A program made the translations under genes and the position numbers. Positions 45,698-55,593 of a DNA stretch of 64,000 nt are shown here, piece by piece. Positions within the stretch are counted from its first letter, which is position 1. Each line of letters starts with the position of its first letter. The notes under the pieces were generated by a model. The model was given only the letters and a program-made list of their open reading frames with translations, had not been told where the DNA came from and did not search any database. The stretch comes from Phaeosaccion multiseriatum (lineage: Eukaryota > Ochrophyta, other classes): assembly GCA_965112735.1 (NCBI GenBank), contig OZ218959.1:310001-374000 (forward strand), given 5' to 3'.

Positions 45698-46140
45698 CCG
45701 GTGGCGACAAGGCCCCCAGCGCAGGTACAGCTCCATCGTCCCCACTAACCGCCGTACAACGGCACCCGCATGCCCAATGCTTCTTCCCCACCGATCCAAA
45801 CCCCTATACGAACCCCTGACCCCTTCAATGCTACATTAAGTATAACCACGACACCCCCAAACCGGTGGCGACAAGGCTCCCAGTGCAGGCACGGCTCCAT
45901 CGTCCCCACTAACCACCGTACAATGGCACCAGCATGCCCAATGCTTCTTCCCCACCGATCCAAAGAATCTACTATACACGAACCCCTAACCCATTCAATG
46001 CTACATTAAGTATAACCACGACACCCCCAAACCGGTGGCGACAAGGCTCCCAGTGCAGGCACAGCTCCATCGTCCCCACTAACCGCCGTACAATGGCACC
46101 CGCATGCCCATTGCTTCGTCCCCACCGATCTAATGCCTAC
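45698..46140. repeat. 165-170-bp tandem satellite, 3 units
   Basis: Units start CCGGTGGCGACAAGG at 45698, 45862 and 46032. Each contains CCATCGTCCCCACTAACC, the GCATGCCCAATGCTTC region and AGTATAACCACGACACCCC. Short ORFs on both strands inside the units are by-products of the repeat. The last unit grades into the 3' flank of the adjacent MACPF-LRR gene, which contains a diverged version of the same motifs. Confidence 0.9.
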
Positions 46141-46235
46141 CAAAGCTAACCTCCTCTGCTAAGCTCCATCGTCCCCCCAGTGCATGCATGCATGCTATCC
46201 ACGATACCTCCAAGGCGGTGGCGGTGAGAAGGCTC

Positions 46236-49200
46236 TCACCTCACAATTAGGTACCACTGATGCATCTTGCCTGATCCATCTCCCTCAGCGGCTCGGACGC
46301 TGCCCTCACCTGCCTTCTGGCCAGCGTAGTTATCCAGCAAATAGCCCGATTGCACGTTCTTGATGTTGTACTTGCCATCCCCGCGGTACACCAAGTACCA
46401 TTGATGTAATGGGGAAGTTCCAGATAGGGACGTTGCCCTGATGGTGTCTGCATTGTCTTTCCTGCCATAGAAGTTGTCCAGCAAATGGCCCGAGCCTTCG
46501 TTCCTGATGTTAAACCTGCCGGACCCTCGGGGCACTACTCTCCATTGATGTACAGCTAATGATCCATCTCCCACAGCGGTTCTGATGCTGTGTTGCGCGT
46601 TTTTTTTGCCGCGATAGTTGTCAAGGAGCACATCTGATCCCACGCACTTGATGATGAAGGTCCTCTTCATGTCCTCATTCCCGGCGAGACCCTCTTGCTG
46701 CTTGGTGGTCGGAAGCGTCCAATTTCTGTCCCATTCCCACCCTTCGTAGTTGTGCTCGAGGATGATGAGCTTGCTCGAGACGACGCCGGGCCAGAGATTG
46801 TTGTAGCTCAGATCCAACTTCCCCTTGATTTTCTTCAACACACCCCACACGTCAGGGTGAACCTTCCCATCGAGATGGTTTCTGCTAAGGTTGAGCTTCT
46901 TCAAGCGCGGCAGTTTGCTGATGCTTGGTACGCCTCCCGTCAGCCTGTTCTGGTGAAGGTCCACTTCGATGAGGGCCGTAAGGTGCGAAAAGATGCCGCT
47001 CTCCTCGAGGGTCCCCGAAGAGCCGAGATTGCTCAAGACCAGGCTGGTGAGAGCATTGAAGTACCCTTCCTGGAAGATGGGCACCGTCGGTGTAAAGCTG
47101 TTTGCCCATCGGTCGTGCAGGTCCAACTTGGCCACCTGTCCCTGCCTGGTGAGGCTTGTAACGCCTTCCAAGTCCCCGAAGTCCAGTTCTGATCCCTCCT
47201 CCAGTGCGGTCCAGCCTCCCGCCACAGGGTTCCACTCCTTCAGCCGCAGGGCCTCCGACACAGCCTTCAAGCCCTTCTTCTCGTGTGTCAAGATCCGAAC
47301 CTTGGCTTGAGGTAGCAGCTTGTCCGACACCAGCTCCTGTCCATCCATTTCCATCTTGTCCTCAAATTGAGCCCAGGCCTCTGTCGAGGCATTCATACCC
47401 CGAATCAGCGTGTAGAGCGCAGGATCTTCGTGCTCTGACCGCAAGGTGACCGCACCCATCACTCCACCACCCTCGGCAGCGAGCTGACGGCTGACGCTGT
47501 CGAGGAAGTCCGCTTCGGCGGTCTCATGCTGAGCACGGGCGGCCGTAACGAAGACCTCAGCCGCTGCCTGCGCGATGGCAGTCACCTTGTCCACGCTGTC
47601 GATCTCATGAACTTTGAGTTTGGTGCCCAGTGTCACCAGTTCAAGTACGCTCCCCTGAAGGTCGTTGTTCACTCGACGTGGGGCGTTCCGGCTGATCATC
47701 TCTCTCACGGGCAGGGGCACGGAGAGGGGCTCATGCACCAAGTAGGACCACTCTCTGGCGCGAGATTCACGAGCGACTTGAATCCAATTGATGGCCTGGT
47801 CGTTGACGACGTTGAGTTCGACTTCGACCTCGCCTTCCTCCTCGTCGTCGTCCTCTTGATCTAGGGACATCGAACGGGAGGGATGTTAAGAGTCCGCGAC
47901 AACGAGGGGGGCAAGAACAAATTCGATAAATTAGGGAGACTATACAGGAGAGTAGAGCGAGAGAGAGAGAACGTATCCCGCAACCATGCCCAGGCCCCCC
48001 TTTGCCCAGCCAGTGTACACACACAAATGTTCAGTTCTCTCGTACCTCTCTTGAGCAGATAGTCGATGGGGACGAGGGCGGAAAGTGGCCCTCTATCGAT
48101 GATGGCCCAGCTCGAGTTGTCTGAGAACAAAGATGTCGCGAATGTCTCAGCCGTCGGAGCGTTCGGCCCGAGGGACTGTGTTCAGAGTACAGGGGCAGCA
48201 GCGGGGCACCGGAATAGACGTTAGAGCAACAAGGGCTTGACGTCAGATACGAATAAACACTTCGGGCCAAGAAGAGAAATCAGGACCCCCACCCCCCCTC
48301 CATACACACACACACTTTCAGTTGTCTTCTTAGGTGTCTCCTACAAGTCAATAAAAGCCCCCCCACCCCCCTCTACACCACTTACCCGAACGTAGCTGGT
48401 GTACACGGCTTGCGTTTTCTTGCTGCTGTCCCCCCCGTTTGTGGCTGAGTCGGAGAAGTCGGCACTGCCACTGCTCGTGGCCTTGCTCATGCTGGACGAC
48501 ACCGAAGCTCGCACGCCCCAGAATCTTCCCGAGGCAGATGCCTCCGAAGAGCTTGACTTGCCCTTGCTCTTTTGGCTTGCTTCGGCAGTAGCCCTCATGA
48601 GCGTCGACGTACTGACCTGATTTAGTTCGTTAGAGGGGAGCGGGTGAGGGGCAGGCGAGTAGGGGGGCAAGCTGCTTAAAGGAGAGGAGGGGCAAAGCGA
48701 GTGAAAGGAACGGGGAAGTAGCAGATGCGACGAGAGCGACGGCAGAGCCCACAGCCGAACTCACCTCCTCCTGCGTCTGTGTAGTGACAGTATGAAAGAA
48801 GACCCCCCCCATCAAGTGAGTGCCGGTGCTGTGCGTTGTGGGAAGGTCCACAGAGGGGGGGGTGAAGGAGAAAGTGAAGAGAGAGAGATAGCAGTGTGAG
48901 AAAGAGTAGAGAGGAAAGAAGCAAAGGGAAAGGAGGAGAGAGAAACAAGAGAGAGAGACACACACAGGAGAGCTCAGTGGCTGGGACTGGCGCTGAGGAA
49001 CACCCGGAGCCATCCGTACCCATACGCTTTCCCTGGTGGCCCCTCTTTCGTAAGGTTCTGAGGTGCTTGCTGCCTGCCTCACCTCACGTGGGAACCGAAC
49101 GTGTCCAGGAAGTCCCTGGCCTCTCGTAGAGACCGAACGTTTCCAGCATGTTCGATGACTTCCTCGCTCAGTCTCATCTCATTCGTGGGGATGCGGAAGG

Positions 49201-50258
49201 ACCTCATGGGGCAAACGATGTACTCCACAATGGTGGCCGTGGAGGTCTTGGATTGGTTGTTGCTCGTCTTGGTCACCGTCTTTGATGTAGACGTCTGCGA
49301 GCTCGAACTCTTCGATTGGGAGTGACCAGCGCTGACCTTTGCTCCGTACCCTGACACGCTGGAACTTACTCCCCAAGACGAGACACTTGACTCTGCTGCC
49401 GTCATGCCAGTAGTCCGTGTCGAGTTGTGGAAGGAGGATGCCATTTCTTCGGAAGTTGTCTTCATGACGCGAGCCTCAAAGGCGATGTTGGGGCCTCGTC
49501 TGCGAGCAGAGACAGAGCGTTCATTACACGAAGGGAGAGGCGTCAACGAAGGAAGAGGTGGAGGGGCGGGGGGAGCCTTGACTGTTGCCAGAAGAAGATC
49601 AGAGCTCCCGTTGAAAGCGGAAGCGAGCAAGCAAAGATAGATTGTGCTACAACTAGCTCTGGTCACTTACAGTTCAACGTGCTCTGGCTTCCTGAGCACG
49701 GGGGCCAGCGGAGTCCTCGACAGCTCCACTTTATTCGGGAAGAGGTTGACTCCTGCTCATAGCAGACGTCAGCAGCAGGCAGAGAGCAGAATGTGCCATG
49801 CGCTTGAGTGAGTGCGTGCGTCATTCGGCAAAAATCAACGTGAATGTGTATTAGCACTTCCAACAAAGAGCATTGCACAAGGAATCGGCAAGGCTCACTC
49901 ACAGCACAGGGAGTTGATAGGGGCGGAGGGGGACTGCAAATGAGCTGGAAGAGCTGTATGTAAGGAGGGGAAGGATAGAGTCCTAGCAATAACCGGACTT
50001 CTTACCGTACAAGGCGGCACCCCCCGAGCAAGCCGCAACAAGCTGTTCATCGGTGTCATACGGATTGTAGGAGCTACTCACTCCAGCCAGGATGCCGGTC
50101 TGTGCTTGAGCGGTGGTGAGCAGCTCCTCGGAGCCCTTCAGCTGTCCTTCCCAGCCGTCGGAGGCCGCCACCTGCAACGGTTTTTCCAACCAACGAGGGT
50201 ACTTAGGTAAGGCACTGTCTTCACAGAAGGAAGAGGGGTGGTCCAGAGCCAGCACTGT
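46236..50258 (-). pseudogene. MACPF-LRR-trefoil gene, copy 1, lacking exons 1-2
   Basis: Near-identical to exons 3-9 of the intact copy at 55594-59650. Exons: 50258-50006, 49752-49671, 49499-49083, 48828-48765, 48616-48386, 48175-48046 and 47860-46236. All splice sites and frames are preserved and no stop interrupts them. What is missing is the start: about 15 bp upstream of exon 3 the sequence switches, within a shared CAGT, to the middle of the C5orf34-like gene. No promoter or ATG exon of its own is visible. Exon 3 is 30 nt longer than in copy 2 and resembles the plus-strand MACPF gene there, so the shorter form in copy 2 is probably derived. It could be expressed as a chimera or be a recently silenced copy. 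Confidence 0.8.
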
Positions 50259-50274
50259 CTCTTGCAGTCCCCAG

Positions 50275-51538
50275 TGAAGGTAGCCACCCCTTCCACCTCG
50301 CTGCGCTCCAGCACGTCTGCGCAGAGGGGTCTGTAGACCTGCTCCTGCCTCTGCCCCTGCCCTTGCCCCCTTCCTCTTGCGCTGCTTGGGGCTGGCAGAG
50401 GAGCGACTCTGACCCACTCAACGTACTGCTGCCGGAAGGCCACAGCGTGGTGGGCAAGGTCCCACAGGGGGTAGTCCCTTTCCTCTTCGGCCCCTCCCGG
50501 TCCGCCTGTTCGTTTCCGATACGGTATGCATGTCCCCTGCACCGCCCCCTGGTGGTACACTCTTTGCTCCAGGACATGCTGCTGCTTCTGCTGCTGCCCT
50601 GCTGTCACTGTCTCGGTTGAGGGAGGCACCGGCACGATCCGTCTGTGTGTGAAGAAGTCCCCGCACAGGGTGAGAACAGAGGCGTCGTGGTGCACCTCCA
50701 CCTCCACCTCCACCTCGCCTCGCTCGGGCGGTGCCGTCTCGATGACTCTGTACGTTGCCTCCTCTGTCCACTCCACAGACACCGGCATGGTGATGCAGAA
50801 GCGCTGCTGCTCGCTACCCTTGCTGCTGCTACTCAATGAAGGGCAGCTCTCGTCGCTCGGACCAAGCCACTGCTCCGCCTCTGCCAGTGACAGCGACAGC
50901 ACGTCATTCGGCGTGAGAGGCGTGTGGGCTACCACCCTCGTGCTCGCACTCCCGTCACTGATATCGCTGACGGTCGCCCATTCGTAGTCCTCTCCAGCCG
51001 CCACTGCCTGTGGCAGAGCGGTCGTGACCACCGCGAGGTCTTGACAGCCCACCCCCGCCTTCCCTGCCGCCCCTGCCCAGTCTTCCTGTTGGCAGTCACG
51101 CCGCTTCTCTCCCAATGCGCACAGAGCCATTCGCACGGGCTCTCTCCAGCAGGCGGGTAGCGTGCGAAGTGAATGCTTCTGCTGCACCCACACCCACATG
51201 AAGTGCGCTGTAGAGGCACCATCATCATCATCATCATCATCATCACCATCAGCAGCAGCACCACCACCACTAGCACCAGCAGCAGAGGTGGAGAGATTCC
51301 TCTTCCTACTCCGCCCCACTGCCCTCTGCCCCCCCGCGCCGACGTTGATTGCTCCTTCTTGGCCCTCTTGGTCTCCCCCCCAAAGTTTCCGCCGGTGCCT
51401 TTCGTCCTTCACCCCCCACGGTGAGCCTCCATACCCCACCGAGAAGCCTCCAAAGAGAACAGGATTGGTAGCCGCAAAGTCCACCTCTTTTTTATGGGCG
51501 CGGCGCGGCCGACGCACGGCCGAGCGACTCGAAATCAT
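50275..51538 (-). pseudogene. 5' half of the C5orf34-like gene, truncated and joined to MACPF copy 1
   Basis: Open from the ATG at 51538 (MISSRSAVRRPRRAHKKEVD). Family-like segments: VLFGGFSVGYGGSPWGVKDE near the start, an Asp run, EAEQWLGPSDES, DYPLWDLAHHAVAFRQQYVE and VLERSEVEGVATFT. The overlapping part matches the gene at the right edge (63354-64000) at well over 90%. It stops matching at about 50275, where the intact gene continues FRDGRINARFLDRTLLRLLP; here the frame runs instead into MACPF intron and exon sequence in a wrong frame. The N-terminus is the only view of this gene's start in the window. Possible C5orf34 resemblance is tentative. It is divergent from the PWP1 pseudogene. Confidence 0.65.
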
Positions 51539-51720
51539 CTATCCCAGGGTTCGGTCAACAGGCTGTCGACGCTGCATAAACACCCACACGTACATCCTCA
51601 ATTAGACATTTAGACAACCATAGATGGCACTTAAGGGTGTAATATAAAATATTCCTCAATTACTTTTATATGTATGTGTCTCCCGTCTTCCTCGCTCTCC
51701 TCTGTACCGTGCGTGTGTGT

Positions 51721-54701
51721 AGGTGCCGAAGGGTGCCAGCAAGACCAAACCTGTCCGCTATGAAATCTCGAACCGAGAGGCAGACCGCGCAAGAGGAAGA
51801 GGAGGAGGCGGGCGAAGAAGAGAGAGGGTTAGCTCAGCAACTCAGGAGAAGGCAGCCGGGAAGGACGAGCTAACACCAGAGCTCAGCATGGACGACTATG
51901 ACGATAAGCCTGCCATTGGCCTGGAGCACGATGAGGCAGCGGCGGCTGCTGCTGGTACAGACGAGGATGATGAGGAAGGAGAGGAGGGAGGGGCTTAAGG
52001 GTGCGGAGGAGTGAGGAGGCCCAAGCGATGGCGGAGATAGAAGCCACAGAAGAGGCCGAGGACGCGCAAAAGACGGCCGTCGCGAAAATGTCTTCGCCAT
52101 GGACCCGTCCACAGCGGAGATGTGCGGAGACTTGGAGGACGACGCCTTGGCGACGACGATGACGACGTCAATTCAGACGTGGAGTACAACAACGACTTTG
52201 TGCTGCTGGCCACCAACACAGAGGAGGACAAGTTTTCCACTCTCGAGATGCGCATTTGCGCAGAACAGGAGGGAAGCTATTACGTGCACCACGATATCTC
52301 CCTGCCGGCGCTCCCTCTCTGCGTGGCCTGGATGGACATACCACCGCGGCAGTTGACTGCGGGCCAGGATGGTGTGGTGATGGGGAGTTACGTGGCAGTG
52401 GGCACCTTTGAACCCGCCATTGAGATCTGGAACCTCGACGTGTTGGATCCGCTGGAGCCGAGTCACCCTGGGGGGACCGGCGCCTGTGCAGGACAAGACT
52501 GGCAAGAAGTGAGTGGGGTGTACGTGCGTGAGTGCGTGTGTAATCTATTGATCCATTGATTCCATACGTGCACGCAAGTGGCACCACAAGTGTCCGGCGG
52601 CGGGGGGGCTGGGAGAGGCGGAGAGCGGGGGTTTGGCAGTTGGTGTGCCTGCATGAAGCAATCGAATTGACTTGGCATCACAGAAGTGTATGATCCCAAG
52701 CTGTTGTTCCTCTGTCGTTTATGAGGGTGTGATTTGCCTCCCCGCCTCTTGAGAGGCAAACGTGAGGCCGAGATATCGTCTTTGTGTATCTCCAGTTTAT
52801 TGCTTCCTCTCCGGCTTGCGACCATTCTCAGACCTTTCTCTCCCGTCACTTGCTACGGCACCCCCCATTCACGATTCCCGCTGCGTGCTTCCCTCTCACT
52901 GTCTCTCCCTGTCCCTTTCTCCTCTCTGTGTCTTCCCCCCCCCATTCTCTCTCTCTCTCTCTCCTCTCTTCCTTTTTGTCTCTTCCTCTCTGTCTTCTCT
53001 CCTTCTATGCCTCTCTCTCTCCCTCTTTTATCTCTCGCTGACGCGGTGCAAGTATCAGGAAGAAGAAGCAAGTCAGAGTGATGCCGGGCAGCCACACGGA
53101 TGCCGTCATCGGCCTCAGCTGGAACAAAGTCCACCGACAGGTATGTGCATACTTACGTACACACGTACTTTGATGCAACGAATTGGGCAGGGAGGGGTTG
53201 CAAGGCCTTCCTTTTGGCCGTCAACTCTGAGCTTTTGAATTCGGCCCTGGACAAGGTTATCTGGAGGGGTGGAGCCGGCCTGATTACTGATTATGGCGCC
53301 AGCCGGGCCTGATTACTGATTATGACCGGCGCCAGCCGGCCTTTTTGCTTTTATGGCCGGCGCACACTGTAACCTTGTCCAGGGCCGATTGAATCGGCGA
53401 GGGCAACTGTGGGTCGTGTGTGTGCTTGCAGGTGTGCCTCCTCCCTCTTCCCTCCCTCCCTGCCTCCCTGCCCTCACGGCATATTTCTTCCGTTCCGAGC
53501 AGTCGCTGTGCTTGTTTCGTTGCTCTCTTTTCATCTCCCTGACTGCTCTTTGCTCGTTGTTTCTCCTCCTCTCCTTCTTTCTCTCGCTCTCCATGGCTCT
53601 GCCCCTTCTCCCCTCCCCTTCCTTCTCTCTTTATCTCTCGTCTCCCTCTCTCTCTTCCTCTCTTGCCCCTTTCGCTCCTTCTCTCTCTGTCCCCCGACAA
53701 ACAAACAGAACAAACCAACAAACAAACAAACAAACAAACAAACAAAACCAAAAAACAAACAAAACACAACAAGACGAGACAAAACAAACAACAGGTGCTG
53801 GCAAGCGCTTCCGGCGACAACACTGTCAACGTCTGGGACGTGACAACTCAACAGTGCACCTCTGCGCCACCACTCGGACAAGGCCCAAAGCGTATGCTGG
53901 AACGGCACCGAGGCCTCTGCCCTCGCCTCGGCAGGGTATGACTCCCTGCTCTGCCTTTTGGACGCACGCACCCCAGAAAAGGTGCAGAGTGTGCAACTGT
54001 CGGCGGATCCTGAGTGCCTGGGATGGAACTCCCACCGACCCGCAGAGCTCGTCGCCGGTACGGAGGACGGCTTGTTGACTTGTAGGGACGTGCGGCAGTT
54101 GGACAAGCAAGGTGCTGTGGAATGTGGCGGCGCATGAAGGGGGGTTGCCGGCCTTCTCCTTCGCGCCTTCCGTGCCAGGCTTCCTGGCCACGTGCTCGGA
54201 CAACAAGACGGTCAAGCTGTGGGACGTTGATGCATGTTGCAGTGGTACTGGTGGTACTGGTGGTAGTAGTGGTGGAGGAGGGAAGCACAAGAAGCAGTAG
54301 CAGCAGGAGGGTCCGCTAGAGATTGTGTCCCGTACCATGGCTGTGGGCAAGCTGTTTTCAAACCCCCTTTATCCGGATTCTCCCTTTCTGTTGGCCTGGG
54401 GCGGCTCCAAGGGCACCATTGCGCTCTGGCATACAGATGAGAACAGCGCTGTCAGCACGCGCTTCTCGAGCCGGGCGGGAGTGGAGGAGAGCGAGGAGCT
54501 GCTGGCACGCATGCACATGTCCGACGACGGAGGGACGAAGGGCAAGGAGGAGCAAGGCGGCGCGACACCACCCCCACCCCCACCCCCATCTGCAGCGGCG
54601 GAAGGAGCCTCTTCCGCAACCAAGAAGAAAAAGAAGGCAGTCAAGGCCGGCGTATCATATTTGACAATTCATGATATTAAACTTCAAAGAGCTTTTTTTT
54701 A
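51721..54701 (+). pseudogene. PWP1: Decayed PWP1 WD40 ribosome-biogenesis gene
   Basis: PWP1 (periodic tryptophan protein 1) is a nucleolar WD40 protein needed for pre-rRNA processing and rDNA transcription. Recognisable parts in order: WVPKGASKTKPV-like start (exon from 51721, first exon missing); EGSYYVHHDISLPALPLCVAW and GSYVAVGTFEPAIEIWNLDV (52270-52450); SHTDAVIGLSWNKVH (53090-53140); VLASASGDNTVNVWDV (53795-53840); GFLATCSDNKTVKLWDV (54177-54231); and FLLAWGGSKGTIALWH (54386-54433). The frame is broken repeatedly: a stop at about 51996, frameshifts near 52110, 52490, 53870 and 54110, and an in-frame TAG at 54298. Neighbouring genes show no such breaks, so sequencing error is unlikely. 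A MITE sits in one intron. It was presumably released from selection by an intact copy nearby. Confidence 0.85.
53241..53388. mobile_element. 148-bp MITE with 19-bp TIRs and TTGAAT target duplication
   Basis: Terminal inverted repeats TCGGCCCTGGACAAGGTTA (53241-53259 and, inverted, 53370-53388) are perfect over 19 bp. The 6-bp direct repeat TTGAAT flanks both ends exactly (53235-53240 and 53389-53394). The interior has a tandem doublet CCTGATTACTGATTATG and GCGCCAGCCGG palindromes. No ORF. It is inserted in an intron of the PWP1 pseudogene. The superfamily cannot be named from the TIR alone. Confidence 0.9.
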
Positions 54702-54730
54702 GAAAAATATAGCTACGTTTCTTCTTGTGA

Positions 54731-55495
54731 CCGGTGGCGACAAGGCTCCCAGCGCAGGCACAGCTCCATCGTCCCCACTAACCGCCGTACAACGGCACCA
54801 GCATGCCCAATGCTTCTTCCCCACCGATCCAAAGTATCTACTATACACGAACCCCTAACCCATTCAATGCTACATTAAGTATAACCACGACACCCCCAAA
54901 CCGGTGGCGAGAAGGCTCCCAGCGCAGGCACAGTTCCATCGTCCCCACTAACCGCCGTACAATGGCACCCGCATGCCCAATGCTTCTTCCCCACCGATCC
55001 AAACCCCTAACCTATTCAATGCTACATTAAGTATAACCACGACACCCCCAAACCGGTGGCGACAAGGCTCCCAGCGCAGGCACAGTTCCATCGTCCCCAC
55101 TAACCGCCGTACAATGGCACCCGCATGCCCATTGCTTCTTCCCCACCGATCCAAACCCCTATACGAACCCCTAACCCATTCAATGCTACATTAAGTATAA
55201 CCACGACACCCCCAAACCGGTGGCGACAAGGCTCCCAGCGCAGGCACAGTTCCATCGTCCCCACTAACCGCCGTACAATGGCACCCGCATGCCCATTGCT
55301 TCTTCCCCACCGACCCAAAGAATCTACTATACACGAACCCCTAACCCATTCCATGCCACAGTAAGTATAACAACCACGACAGCCCCAAACCGGTGGCGAG
55401 AAGGCTCCCAGCGCAGGCACAGCTCCATCGTCCCCACTAACCGCCGTACAATGGCACCCGCATGCCCATTGCTTCTTCCCCACCGATCTAATGCC
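54731..55495. repeat. 152-173-bp tandem satellite, 5 units
   Basis: Same family as 45698-46140, here with five units starting CCGGTGGCGA at 54731, 54901, 55053, 55217 and 55390. It lies between the end of the PWP1 pseudogene and the 3' end of MACPF copy 2, exactly as the three-unit array lies beside copy 1. The unit number has therefore changed since the block duplicated. Confidence 0.92.
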
Positions 55496-55593
55496 TACCA
55501 AAGCTAACCCCCTCTGCTAAGCTCCATCGTCCCCCCAGTGCATGCATGCATGCCATTCACGATACCTCCAAGGCGGTGGCGGTGAGAAGGCTC

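Noticed and set aside
45698-46140. Repeated short ORFs (MPNASSPPIQ type) as a small-protein family
   Set aside because: They recur only because the satellite unit recurs; unit lengths are not multiples of three and both strands are equally open.
50006-50030. Stop codon soon after LYGKKSG in both MACPF copies as gene inactivation
   Set aside because: A GTAAGA donor precedes it and the next exon joins in phase, matching the plus-strand paralogue.
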